A stretch of 64,000 bases of DNA from Pseudomonadota bacterium. Lineage in GTDB: Bacteria; Pseudomonadota; Alphaproteobacteria; Acetobacterales; Acetobacteraceae. The translations under genes were made by a program, and so were the position numbers. Below, one piece after another: positions 26,290 to 35,037 of this stretch (within the stretch, counting starts at the first letter, position 1; each line of letters begins with the position of its first letter). The stretch covers positions 1 to 64,000 of the forward strand of contig JAKBCH010000004.1 of the NCBI GenBank assembly GCA_021808055.1, in the 5' to 3' direction. The notes under the pieces are model-generated. The model saw nothing but the letters and a program-made list of their open reading frames with translations. It was not told the origin of the DNA and ran no database searches.

Positions 26290-28206
26290 TTAAGCCGGAA
26301 CCTGCCCCAGACCAGGCGCTTCCGGTTTAGGAACCGCCGTTGGCACAGAGCCCCGGCGGTTATTGTTGTCAGGCATCGGCTCATCCACCACCTTGCGGAT
26401 AATCTTTTCTCCGCGCAGCACCATCTGGATTTCATCGCCGGAGAGGGTTTCATATTCCAACAACCCCTGGGCCAGGCGCTCCAAATCCTCGCTACGTTCC
26501 GTTAGAATACGCTTCGCCTCGGCATAGGCATGATCGATGATCCGCCGCACTTCATCATCAATCTCCCGTGCTGTCGCCTCGGAGACGTTCTTGGCACCGC
26601 CCATGGAATGGCCCAAAAACACTTCCTGGCCATTATCCACGTAGGAAACCATGCCCAGCTTCTCGGACATGCCCCATTCGGAGACCATCCGCCGAGTGGT
26701 GTCGGTCGCCATTTTGATATCGCCAGAGGCACCGTTGGAAACCTTATCCGGCCCAAACACCAACTCTTCCGCCGCACGGCCACCCATGGCCATAATGAGC
26801 TGCTGAAGCAATTTCAACTTGCTCATGGAGTAACGATCGCCTTCCGGCAGGCTCATCACCATGCCCAAAGCCCGGCCACGCGGGATGATGGTGGCCTTAT
26901 GCACCGGGTCGCATTCAGGCAGGGTAATGGAGCAGATGGCGTGCCCGCCTTCATGGTAGGCGGTCATCTTCTTTTCATCGTCGGACATGACAAGCGAGCG
27001 GCGCTCCGCCCCCATCATCACCTTGTCCTTCGCATGCTCAAATTCCGCCATGGCGACCACGCGCTTGCCGATGCGCGCCGCCAGCAACGCGGCCTCGTTC
27101 ACAAGGTTTGCGAGGTCAGCACCCGAAAAGCCTGGCGTGCCGCGCGCAATGGTTTTGGCATCCACGTCAGATGCCAAAGGCACCTTGCGCATATGCACTT
27201 TCAAAATCTTCTCACGGCCCGTGACATCCGGGTTCGGCACCACCACCTGACGGTCAAAACGGCCCGGGCGCAGCAATGCTGGATCCAGCACGTCCGGCCG
27301 GTTGGTGGCCGCAATCAAAATCACGCCCTCATTGGACTCAAACCCGTCCATCTCCACCAACATCTGGTTGAGCGTCTGCTCGCGCTCGTCATTACCGCCG
27401 CCAAGCCCGGCACCACGGTGGCGGCCCACAGCATCGATTTCATCGATGAAGATAATGCAAGGCGCATTCTTCTTGCCCTGTTCAAACATGTCCCGCACGC
27501 GAGACGCACCCACGCCCACGAACATTTCAACGAAGTCAGAGCCCGAGATGGTGAAGAACGGCACATTCGCCTCACCTGCGATGGCGCGGGCCAACAGCGT
27601 TTTACCCGTGCCGGGCGGGCCCACCAGCAAGCAGCCTTTGGGAATTTTACCACCCAGGCGCTGAAACTTCTGTGGGTCGCGCAGAAATTCCACAATCTCC
27701 TGCAATTCGCCCTTGGCTTCGTCGATACCCGCCACATCCTCAAACGTCACCCGACCCTGCTTTTCAGTCAGCAGCCTGGCGCGGGACTTGCCAAACCCCA
27801 TGGCACGGCCGCCGCCGCCTTGCATCTGGCGCATGAAGAATATCCACACACCCAAAATCAATAGCATCGGTGCCCAGTTTAGCAGCGCACGCAACAGCGG
27901 GTTCATGCTGTCGCCTTCCGGCTTCGCTGTTACGTTCACGCCGGCATTGGTTAACTTAGAGACCAAAGACGGATCGGATGGCGCATAGGTCTCAAAGCTC
28001 TTGCCGTCCTTTGTGCTGCCGGTGATGTCGTTGCCGACGATAACAACGCTCTGGACCTGGTTATTCTTAACCTCGTCAAGAAAGCTGGAATAGGCAATTT
28101 CGGATGAATCGTTTTGGGTGCTGGTCGGCTGAAAAACGTTAAACAGCACAACCAAAAACAAAGCCACAACAACCCATAACGCAATATTTCGACCCAGATT
28201 GTTCAT
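26290..28206 (-). CDS. ftsH: ATP-dependent zinc metalloprotease FtsH
   Basis: Membrane-bound AAA+ protease that degrades membrane and short-lived regulatory proteins. 638 residues. Two membrane segments (about 8-25 and 107-126) flank a small periplasmic domain. The AAA module has Walker A GPPGTGKT at 196-203 and Walker [10 protein letters not shown] at about 251-259. The zinc site is HEGGH at 418-422. The C-terminal tail is proline-rich. It is downstream of tilS with a 123 bp gap; tilS-ftsH adjacency is common in bacteria. Confidence 0.96.
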   Translation of the reverse strand: MNNLGRNIALWVVVALFLVVLFNVFQPTSTQNDSSEIAYSSFLDEVKNNQVQSVVIVGNDITGSTKDGKSFETYAPSDPSLVSKLTNAGVNVTAKPEGDSMNPLLRALLNWAPMLLILGVWIFFMRQMQGGGGRAMGFGKSRARLLTEKQGRVTFEDVAGIDEAKGELQEIVEFLRDPQKFQRLGGKIPKGCLLVGPPGTGKTLLARAIAGEANVPFFTISGSDFVEMFVGVGASRVRDMFEQGKKNAPCIIFIDEIDAVGRHRGAGLGGGNDEREQTLNQMLVEMDGFESNEGVILIAATNRPDVLDPALLRPGRFDRQVVVPNPDVTGREKILKVHMRKVPLASDVDAKTIARGTPGFSGADLANLVNEAALLAARIGKRVVAMAEFEHAKDKVMMGAERRSLVMSDDEKKMTAYHEGGHAICSITLPECDPVHKATIIPRGRALGMVMSLPEGDRYSMSKLKLLQQLIMAMGGRAAEELVFGPDKVSNGASGDIKMATDTTRRMVSEWGMSEKLGMVSYVDNGQEVFLGHSMGGAKNVSEATAREIDDEVRRIIDHAYAEAKRILTERSEDLERLAQGLLEYETLSGDEIQMVLRGEKIIRKVVDEPMPDNNNRRGSVPTAVPKPEAPGLGQVPA

Positions 28207-28329
28207 CTAGACTTTCCAATTCTTTCAGTCGGTTCCTCCGCCCTGCAATAGGCACGGAGTTTCGCTTTGAGCACATTTGGGCATATTGCACAGAATTCCC
28301 AGCCCAGCACAAATAAATCGTGAGTCAGA

Positions 28330-29484
28330 CTAAACCTGAAAAGGCCGGGTTGTGGCGGGCATGGGTGGGCAAAAAATGGCTGGGGCTGGAAAAATGACGC
28401 CCCCTTGCGCATCCCGCAACGCCGGCAGGCCGCGCAGCACGAGGCTGGGCAAACTGCCAAATCCACGAAACATCGCCGCATCCTGGCCTAACGCCCCGAA
28501 GCTTGCCATGCTGGCCTGTGGCTCTGTAAGAACAAAGCGCCCATCCCAGAACGCATGGCTTGCTGCTGGCACCGGTGGAGCGCAAGCGGCAGGTTCCCGC
28601 GCCAATAACCAGCCAGGCCCTAACCGGCCAGCGGTGGCGATTCGTACCCCACCCAGCGTTGCCGGGCGCAGAGACGCGGCCAGGCGGTGCACCGCCTCTT
28701 GCCGGGGTGAATAAGCGCGTCCGCCGATCGTTCTCAGCAGCACGCTCAATGCCGCCTGTGGTGCGGCGGTAGCGTCAAGCACCGCATAACCTTCAGGATA
28801 AAGCCGCGCGCACCGGGCCAAAAAATCCGCGGCCTCTAATTCCTGCGCCACGCGCCCAGTCGAATTTCTTGCAGATATGCCTGCGCTCGCCTGTCGAATC
28901 CTAACCCGCTCGAATTTGGCCGATTGGTTGGAGGGGTCTTCCACCCATTCCATCCCAACTTCGCGCAGATACTCCCGCAATGCAGCCGAACGAATACCCA
29001 GTAACGGGCGGATGAGCACAACCTCGTTCCGCGCACTCCAACTTGCCATGCCCTCCGCACCACCAGGGCCACGCCGGGCGCGCATCGCCACGGTTTCATT
29101 CTGGTCATCCTGATGATGGCCAAATGCGAGATACAAAAACCCTGCTTCCGCCGCCGTCGCCGCCAGCACATTGTGCCTGGCGTAGCGGGCACGCTCCTGC
29201 ATGGCGGGGCCATGGCGCAAACTCAGTTCGAGAATCCGGCTTTGAATACCCCGTGCAGCCAAACGGCTGGCCGTCAGCCTCGCCTCGCTGTCGGAGTCTT
29301 CCCGCAGCCCATGATCCGCGATGAGCGCCAGTACCGCTCCGCCTTTGGCTTGGCAATATTCCTGGGTCAACAATGCCAGGGCTGTACTATCCGCTCCGCC
29401 GGAGGCCGCAACCGCCACACGTGGCACCCCTGCTTGCGGCAAAAGCCGCTGCATAGCCGCCGCAAATCTGGCCGTTACTGGCAA
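28330..29484 (-). CDS. tilS: tRNA(Ile)-lysidine synthase
   Basis: Attaches lysine to C34 of tRNA-Ile(CAU) so that it reads AUA codons. 384 residues. The PP-loop ATP motif is AASGGADSTAL at about 26-36, and the GHHQDDQNET motif follows near residue 120. The RRGPGGAEGMAS segment and RPLLGIRS match the family. The C-terminal region is shorter and less conserved than in E. coli TilS, as in other alphaproteobacteria. It overlaps cpoB by 10 bp. Confidence 0.92.
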   Translation of the reverse strand: MPVTARFAAAMQRLLPQAGVPRVAVAASGGADSTALALLTQEYCQAKGGAVLALIADHGLREDSDSEARLTASRLAARGIQSRILELSLRHGPAMQERARYARHNVLAATAAEAGFLYLAFGHHQDDQNETVAMRARRGPGGAEGMASWSARNEVVLIRPLLGIRSAALREYLREVGMEWVEDPSNQSAKFERVRIRQASAGISARNSTGRVAQELEAADFLARCARLYPEGYAVLDATAAPQAALSVLLRTIGGRAYSPRQEAVHRLAASLRPATLGGVRIATAGRLGPGWLLAREPAACAPPVPAASHAFWDGRFVLTEPQASMASFGALGQDAAMFRGFGSLPSLVLRGLPALRDAQGGVIFPAPAIFCPPMPATTRPFQV

Positions 29485-30362
29485 TGCGCGCGTCTGGATA
29501 CCGCGTCGATATCGTTCTTCATTCCAACCGAAGGCGTGGTGAATTGGCTGTTGAGCGACGCCAGGGTTTCACAGGCCTCCTGATTCTGGTGAATCGCAGC
29601 CAGTGATGAAGCAAGGCCCAACAAGGAACGTGGCGCGTAAGTGCCATTCTTGTTCATGTTGTAGCTATTGTAATATGCCACGGCCGCACTCTGCGAATCA
29701 CCCTCGGCAGCATAACTCTGCGCTACCAAATATTGCGCCCGGTACGCCTGTGGTGCTGATTTATGAGCGGTAACAATACCCTGGGCCAGTTTTTGCGCGG
29801 TGGCGTAGTCATGCTTTCCGTAAGCTGCGATAGCGGCCTGCAACGCTGCCTTCGGATCGGTTGGCGCAGTTGCTTGCGGGGGTGTGGGCGCGAGGGATGG
29901 CGCGGTACCTGCCTGAAGGCCAGCGGTAGTAGCTGACGCACCCCCTGCCCCCCCTGCACTCCCAGGTGCGCCTCCTGGTGCGCTGCTGCTGCCGACACCC
30001 ATCTGGAACTTCAGATCGCCGATTTCTTTCTGCGTCTGATCGTTCTGGGTCTGCACCTGGTGTTGAAGATCTGAAACCTGCCCGTTCAAGCTTTGCACCT
30101 GGGCCTGCAGTTGCTGCACTTGCGTCAACAAGGTGGGAACCAGCGAATTAGCAGATCCGCCGCTCGGGGGCGGGGCGGTCGTTCCGCCCAAGGACGATCC
30201 GCCATTGCCCCCGCCCTGGGTCTGAAGTTGTTGTATCTGCTGCTGCATCTGCAAAATCTCATTTTGCAGGGCAATGCCTTCCTGGCTCTGAATCAGTGGC
30301 TGAGCGGATGCGGCCAGCGGCATAAGCAACGCGGCGGCAAAAAACGGAACACGGTAGCGCAT
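29475..30362 (-). CDS. cpoB: Cell division coordinator CpoB (YbgF), Tol-Pal system protein
   Basis: Periplasmic TPR protein that links the Tol-Pal machine to septal peptidoglycan synthesis. 295 residues from ATG at 30362, which has GGAG upstream. Order: signal peptide (about 1-21, ending ASA), an N-terminal coiled coil rich in Gln/Leu that makes the trimer, a low-complexity Ala/Gly/Pro linker (about 140-185), and C-terminal TPR repeats. Upstream in the same direction is pal, after two hairpins; downstream is tilS with 10 bp overlap. Confidence 0.9.
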   Translation of the reverse strand: MRYRVPFFAAALLMPLAASAQPLIQSQEGIALQNEILQMQQQIQQLQTQGGGNGGSSLGGTTAPPPSGGSANSLVPTLLTQVQQLQAQVQSLNGQVSDLQHQVQTQNDQTQKEIGDLKFQMGVGSSSAPGGAPGSAGGAGGASATTAGLQAGTAPSLAPTPPQATAPTDPKAALQAAIAAYGKHDYATAQKLAQGIVTAHKSAPQAYRAQYLVAQSYAAEGDSQSAAVAYYNSYNMNKNGTYAPRSLLGLASSLAAIHQNQEACETLASLNSQFTTPSVGMKNDIDAVSRRAHCQ

Positions 30363-30423
30363 TGAAACTCCAGTCTGAGCCTTCGGATGCACGTAGATAT
30401 AGACGCGCATACGCCCAAAACAA

Positions 30424-30451
30424 AGCCGGCGGCCTTTGCAGGCCGCCGGCT
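30424..30451 (-). terminator. Strong hairpin between pal and cpoB
   Basis: 12 bp stem AGCCGGCGGCCT / AGGCCGCCGGCT with a 4 nt loop. On the minus strand it is followed by TTGTTTTGG, a T-rich tract suited to intrinsic termination or partial attenuation after pal. Confidence 0.75.
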
Positions 30452-30454
30452 GAA

Positions 30455-30479
30455 ATATTCCCGAAGGAACCGGGAATAT
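30455..30479. repeat. Second hairpin immediately after pal stop
   Basis: 9 bp stem ATATTCCCG / CGGGAATAT with a 7 nt loop, starting 2 nt after the pal stop codon on the minus strand. There is no T-tract. It may protect the pal transcript from 3' exonucleases, working with the stronger hairpin next to it. Confidence 0.5.
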
Positions 30480-30481
30480 AA

Positions 30482-30982
30482 TTAGTGGCAGTTCTGCGGG
30501 TTGAAACCCTGAACCGAGGTGATGGCGTTACGGTTCTGCGCATAGGCAGACTCGTCATTGCCAGCCGCAACCGGGCAATCCTTACCGTAGGAGATGGTCT
30601 GGACGCGCGAAGCGTTCACGCCCTGAGCAACCAGGTAGTCGCGTGCAGCGTTGGCACGGCGCTGGCCGAGAGCCAAGTTGTAGGTCTCGGTGCCGCGCTC
30701 ATCGGCGTTACCCGCAACCAGCACGTTCACGGAGGGGTACTTGGCCAGCCAAGCGGCTTGCTTGCTCAGGGTCGCATCTGAGTCGCTGGAGAGGCTGGAC
30801 TGGTTGAACGCGAAGAAAACGCGGTCGCCAACATTGGCAACCAGGTCCTGCTCGGAACCCGGAGCCGCGCCAGTGGAGGCCTCAGCGCCGGTTCCGGTGT
30901 TGGAAGCCGTGGAGGCGGGGTTGGAAGAGCAAGCTGCCAGCAGGGCAAGGCCGGCGAGAGCGCCCAGTGCTTTGATTTTCAT
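30482..30982 (-). CDS. pal: Peptidoglycan-associated lipoprotein Pal
   Basis: Outer-membrane lipoprotein of the Tol-Pal complex, which anchors the outer membrane to peptidoglycan. 166 residues from ATG at 30982. The lipobox is LLAAC near residue 18, followed by a Ser/Ala/Gly linker and an OmpA-like domain with the NADERGTETYNLALGQRRA signature that binds diaminopimelate. tolB normally lies just upstream; here the upstream neighbour is divergent pheS, so tolQRAB must be elsewhere. The leader has two perfect palindromes. Confidence 0.95.
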   Translation of the reverse strand: MKIKALGALAGLALLAACSSNPASTASNTGTGAEASTGAAPGSEQDLVANVGDRVFFAFNQSSLSSDSDATLSKQAAWLAKYPSVNVLVAGNADERGTETYNLALGQRRANAARDYLVAQGVNASRVQTISYGKDCPVAAGNDESAYAQNRNAITSVQGFNPQNCH

Positions 30983-31030
30983 GGTAGGAACCGATCCCTG
31001 TCCGAAATTGGGTGAGCGAAGATAGCCATA

Positions 31031-31096
31031 TGGTTGCGCAACCACTATGATTACGCAGACTTTGCGGCTGTACTCTTCCCGGCCGGGAAGGGTCAA
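31031..31096 (-). promoter_or_regulatory. Candidate pal promoter region with two perfect palindromes
   Basis: Reading toward pal, TTGACC (31096-31091) is a -35-like box. It is followed at once by the perfect 16 bp palindrome CTTCCCGGCCGGGAAG (31075-31090), which would fill the -35/-10 spacer. The -10 that follows (TACAGC) is weak. A second perfect palindrome, TGGTTGCGCAACCA (31031-31044), is in the presumed leader 48 bp before the ATG. These could be operator sites or RNA hairpins; no known regulator is identified. Confidence 0.35.
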
Positions 31097-31234
31097 GCAC
31101 CACAATCGCTAAATTGTTCATCTTTAGACGGTTTCCACGTCCAGAATGATTTTCTTTGTCTCTGTTGATTATTTGTAACACTCTTGAAAAGCATAATTTT
31201 CACCGCAGCCCCGCCCCGCCATTGGCAGCTTGGC

Positions 31235-31263
31235 TTGACATTTCCCGCCGCGCGCGGTCTGCC
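31235..31263 (+). promoter_or_regulatory. Weak candidate pheST promoter
   Basis: A full-consensus TTGACA at 31235-31240 lies 52 bp before the pheS ATG. The hexamer 17 bp downstream (TCTGCC) is a poor -10. No T-box or phenylalanine leader peptide is evident in the 186 bp between here and the pal leader. Confidence 0.3.
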
Positions 31264-31292
31264 CTGCCCCTGAATACAGAGGCAGACTCAAG

Positions 31293-32372
31293 ATGCAGAG
31301 CAATCATTTGAAGGACTTGGTGGAAACAGCCCTCCCCGCCATCGCGGCCGCAGATGCGGTTTCGCTGGAGGAACTGCGGGTCTCCCTGCTCGGCAAAAAC
31401 GGCAACATGACGTTGCTGTTAAAATCTTTGGGCGGAATGGACGCCGATGCCCGCAAAACCGCGGGCGCTGAGATTAACCATGCGAAAACGCAGATCACCG
31501 ATGCTCTTTCAGCACGGCGCGCGATTCTGGATTCGCAAGCCCTGGAACAGAAGCTCGCCGCCGAACGCATCGACATAACCCAGCCTCCTCGCCCAGACGC
31601 TTCCGGCACCATCCATGCACTCTCGCGCACGCAGGAAGAGCTGGCCGCCATCTTCGCCGCCATGGGTTTCAGCATCGCCGAAGGGCCGGATATCGAGAAC
31701 GACTGGAATAATTTCTCCGCCCTCAACATTCCCTCCCATCACCCTGCCCGGGCGATGATGGATACGTTCTATTTAACAACCGGCGCGGTGCTGCGCACCC
31801 ACACCTCGCCGGTGCAAATCCGCACCATGATGGAATGGGCAAAGACAGTAGGGCTGGGCACCTCCCCCGCCCCCATCCGCATCATCGTGCCCGGCCGCAC
31901 CTTCCGCGCGGATCACGATGCCACCCATTCTCCCATGTTCCACCAATGCGAAGGGCTGGTGATCGGCGAAGGCATCACGCTCGGGCACCTGAAAGGCTGC
32001 CTGATCGATTTTCTGCGCGCCTATTTCGGCATCCCGGAACTGCCCGTGCGGCTGCGCTCCAGCTATTTCCCCTTCACCGAGCCTTCGATGGAGGTGGATA
32101 TCGGCTGGAACCGCAAGACCGGCGAATTGGGCGGCGGCACTGACTGGCTGGAAATCGGCGGCTCGGGCATGGTGCACCCCAACGTGCTCGCCAATTGCGG
32201 CATAGACCCGCGCCGCATCCAGGGCTTTGCCTTCGGCATGGGGCTGGAGCGCATCACCATGCTCAAGCACGGCATTGCCGATCTGCGGCTGTTTTTTGAA
32301 AGCGACGTGCGCTGGCTGCGCCATTATGGGGCCTCGCCCCTTACCCCCGCCAGCCTGCACGAAGGAATTTAA
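31293..32372 (+). CDS. pheS: Phenylalanyl-tRNA synthetase alpha subunit
   Basis: Catalytic alpha subunit of the (alpha-beta)2 class II synthetase. 359 residues. N-terminal coiled-coil region, then the class II catalytic core: motif 1 near NIPSHHPARAMMDTFY, motif 2 FRADHDATHSPMFHQCEGL, and motif 3 GFAFGMGLERITMLKHGI. It is followed 3 bp later by pheT. Confidence 0.97.
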   Translation: MQSNHLKDLVETALPAIAAADAVSLEELRVSLLGKNGNMTLLLKSLGGMDADARKTAGAEINHAKTQITDALSARRAILDSQALEQKLAAERIDITQPPRPDASGTIHALSRTQEELAAIFAAMGFSIAEGPDIENDWNNFSALNIPSHHPARAMMDTFYLTTGAVLRTHTSPVQIRTMMEWAKTVGLGTSPAPIRIIVPGRTFRADHDATHSPMFHQCEGLVIGEGITLGHLKGCLIDFLRAYFGIPELPVRLRSSYFPFTEPSMEVDIGWNRKTGELGGGTDWLEIGGSGMVHPNVLANCGIDPRRIQGFAFGMGLERITMLKHGIADLRLFFESDVRWLRHYGASPLTPASLHEGI

Positions 32373-32375
32373 CCG

Positions 32376-34832
32376 ATGAAATTCTCCCTCTCCTGGCTGA
32401 AAACCTGGCTGGATACCGAAGCCTCCCTGGAGGATATCCTCGCCACTCTCAACAAGATCGGCCTTGAGGTCGAAGGCGTTGAGAACAAGGCCGAGGCGCT
32501 GAAACCCTTCACCATTGCGCAGATCATCGAGGCGCAACCCCACCCGAACGCGGACCGCCTACGCGCCTGCCGCGTGAATGCGGGCGGGGCGGAGCTTTCT
32601 GTCGTATGTGGGGCGCCCAATGCCCGCACCGGGCTGAAGGTGGTGTTCGCGCCACCGGGTGCCACCATCCCCACCAGTGGCCTGGTGCTGAAAGTGGGTG
32701 AGATTCGTGGCGTGAAATCCGAAGGGATGCTCACCAGCACGCGCGAGTTGGGGTTGGGCGAGGACCATGACGGCATCATCGAACTACCTGCGGACGCGCC
32801 AATTGGCGCTAATTATGCCAAATGGGCCGGGCTGGACGAACCTATCATTGAAATCTCCGTCACTCCCAACCGGGGCGACGCGCTTGGCATACGCGGCATT
32901 GCGCGTGACCTCGCGGCAGCGGGGCTGGGCACGCTGAAGCCCTTCACCCCTGCCCCCATCAAGGGCAACGGTGCCTCCGCCATTCAGTGGATAAACGAGT
33001 ATCAGGAAGCCTGCCCATGGGTTCTCGGCCGCACCATTCGCGGCGTGAAGAACGGCCCCAGCCCGGACTGGCTGGTGAAGCGGCTGGAAAGCATCGGCCT
33101 CCGCCCGATCAACACGCTCGTCGATATCACCAATTTTTTTACCTACGATCTCGGCCGACCGCTGCATGTGTTCGACGTGAACAAGATTAACGGCACGACT
33201 CTAACCCTGCGCCGTGGCCAGGAGGGTGACAGCTTCCCCGGCCTCTCCGGCAAGGAGGTGAAGGCAGGGCCAGAGGATTGCGTGATTGCCGATGGTGCGG
33301 GGGCGCAATCCCTGGCCGGCATCACCGGCGGCGAGGGCACAGGCTGTGACGATGCCACCACGGATGTGTTCATCGAATGCGCTTTGTTCGACCGTGTGAA
33401 GATCGCCCAAACTGGCCAGCGCACCGGCATTTTCTCCGATGCGCGCGCCCGCTTCGAACGCGGGATCGACAGCCAGCTTCTCCCTCAAGCGCTGGACGCC
33501 GCCACCGCCATGATGCTGGAGCTTTGCGGCGGTGAGGCCAGCGAGATCACCGAGGGCGGTTCGCGTCCGGCATGGGGCCGCCAGGCTTGCCTGCGGTTCG
33601 AGCGCCTGGCCAGCTTCGGCGGATCAGACATCGCCGCGCCGGACGCCATCGCCGCGCTGGAGCGTCTCGGCTTTACAGTGGTTACGCAGGATGCACGGAG
33701 CGTAACTGTCAACGTGCCAAGTTGGCGCAACGATGTGGCGCAGCCGCCATCGCTCGACCAGGCACCGGACCTGCCGGGTGCAATGGCTGCCGCCGAAGGT
33801 GCCGCCGAGATCGAACCCGAAGCCGACCTCATTGAGGAAGTGCTGCGCCTGAAGGGGCTGGATGCCATTGCGCCGGTCTCCTTGCCCGTTGCCTCGCTGG
33901 TGCCTGCCACCATCCTCACACCCAAACAGGCCCGCACGGCGTTGGCACGCCGGGTTCTCGCCGTGCGCGGGCTGCTGGAATGCGTGACATTCTCCTTCAC
34001 GGACGATGCCACCAACGCCCTGTTTGGTGAGGCACCTGAGAGCCTGCGCCTCGCCAATCCCATCTCCGCCGACCTCAACCAGATGCGCTTAACCCCGCTG
34101 GCGACATTGGCCCAGGCCGCCGCGCGCAACCTCGCCCGGGGCATCTCGGATTTCGGCCTGTTTGAAACCGGCCCGGCCTATGCAGCGGACCTTTCGCAGG
34201 GGCTGGTGGCCGCTGGCCTGCGCGTAGGTGGCACGGGGCTTTCCGCTCTCGCCCTCGCCCGCGCGTTTGATGCGATGGACGCAAAAGCCGACGCCCTGGC
34301 CGTGCTGGCGGCCCTTGGCGTGCCGATGGACGCCGTTACCACCACAGCAGGTGGGCCGACTTATTATCATCCGGGCCAGAGCGGCGCGCTGATGCAGGGG
34401 CCGAAAACCACGCTGGCCCGTTTTGGCACACTTCACCCGGCAGTCGTGGCAAAACTAGACTTGCCTGCCGGTACCGTGGCGTTCGAAATTTTCCTAGACG
34501 CCATTCCTGAACCAAAACGACGCAAAAAATCTGCCCCCATACTGCCCGCCTTCCAGCCGCTACGCCGGGATTTTGCTTTCCTGGTGGATGAGAGCGTAGG
34601 TGCCGAAGCCGTACTGCGCGCCGCCAAAGGGGCCGAGCGCAACATCATTGCCGGCGTGGCGCTGTTCGACCGCTATCAGGGCAAGGGTGTGCCTGAGGGC
34701 AAGGTTTCACTCGCGATCGCGGTGACATTGCAACCCACGGAAAAAAGCCTGACGGATGCGGAGATCGAGGCCGTCTGCGCCAAGATCATCGCCGAGGTAA
34801 GCAAGAAAACTGGTGCCATTTTGCGCGGGTAA
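32376..34832 (+). CDS. pheT: Phenylalanyl-tRNA synthetase beta subunit
   Basis: 818 residues. Domains in order: N-terminal tRNA-binding OB fold (about 40-150), B3/B4 editing domain with RPINTLVDITNF, B5 domain, catalytic-like core, and the C-terminal ferredoxin-like anticodon-binding domain (about 725-818). In the B5 region, between PSWRNDV and the DLIEEVLRLKG segment, there is an Ala/Pro-rich stretch of about 25 residues that E. coli PheT lacks. The stretch is in frame and coded normally, so it looks like a lineage-specific insertion. Confidence 0.96.
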   Translation: MKFSLSWLKTWLDTEASLEDILATLNKIGLEVEGVENKAEALKPFTIAQIIEAQPHPNADRLRACRVNAGGAELSVVCGAPNARTGLKVVFAPPGATIPTSGLVLKVGEIRGVKSEGMLTSTRELGLGEDHDGIIELPADAPIGANYAKWAGLDEPIIEISVTPNRGDALGIRGIARDLAAAGLGTLKPFTPAPIKGNGASAIQWINEYQEACPWVLGRTIRGVKNGPSPDWLVKRLESIGLRPINTLVDITNFFTYDLGRPLHVFDVNKINGTTLTLRRGQEGDSFPGLSGKEVKAGPEDCVIADGAGAQSLAGITGGEGTGCDDATTDVFIECALFDRVKIAQTGQRTGIFSDARARFERGIDSQLLPQALDAATAMMLELCGGEASEITEGGSRPAWGRQACLRFERLASFGGSDIAAPDAIAALERLGFTVVTQDARSVTVNVPSWRNDVAQPPSLDQAPDLPGAMAAAEGAAEIEPEADLIEEVLRLKGLDAIAPVSLPVASLVPATILTPKQARTALARRVLAVRGLLECVTFSFTDDATNALFGEAPESLRLANPISADLNQMRLTPLATLAQAAARNLARGISDFGLFETGPAYAADLSQGLVAAGLRVGGTGLSALALARAFDAMDAKADALAVLAALGVPMDAVTTTAGGPTYYHPGQSGALMQGPKTTLARFGTLHPAVVAKLDLPAGTVAFEIFLDAIPEPKRRKKSAPILPAFQPLRRDFAFLVDESVGAEAVLRAAKGAERNIIAGVALFDRYQGKGVPEGKVSLAIAVTLQPTEKSLTDAEIEAVCAKIIAEVSKKTGAILRG

Positions 34833-34836
34833 GCCG

Positions 34837-35037
34837 CTATCCGTTCAGCAACGCAAACACCCTGAGCGCGGAGGCCAGAGGCCGGTCTGGCCCGCGCTCA
34901 GTATCAATCCTCGTGACCAAGGCCGAAAGCGCGACATCATGGCGCTGCGCGGCTTCCGCCAGCGCCACCCAGAACTCCGGCTCCAGCGCCACGCTGGTCC
35001 GGTGGCCAGACAGCGAGAAACTACGCTTTTCGAGCAT
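34837..35037 (-). CDS. Ribbon-helix-helix domain protein
   Basis: 66-residue protein made up of almost nothing but a ribbon-helix-helix (RHH_4-like) domain: a short beta strand KRSFSLSGHRTSVALE, then two helices starting EPEFWVALAEAAQRHD and LSALVTRID. Proteins of this group are DNA-binding or ATPase-associated in alphaproteobacteria; the target is unknown. Its start codon lies inside the end of hpnN (17 bp overlap), so it is translated from the hpnN message. It converges with pheT, with 4 bp between the stops. Confidence 0.8.
   Translation of the reverse strand: MLEKRSFSLSGHRTSVALEPEFWVALAEAAQRHDVALSALVTRIDTERGPDRPLASALRVFALLNG

Noticed and set aside
26530..27864. A 444-codon open frame on the plus strand opposite ftsH
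   Set aside because: It is antisense to a fully conserved AAA protease, has no ribosome-binding site or family resemblance, and is rich in His/Arg/Gln as expected for the reverse complement of GC-rich coding DNA.
31097..31290. T-box or phenylalanine-rich leader peptide controlling pheST
   Set aside because: No T-box core sequence and no short Phe-rich reading frame with a following terminator/antiterminator pair could be found.
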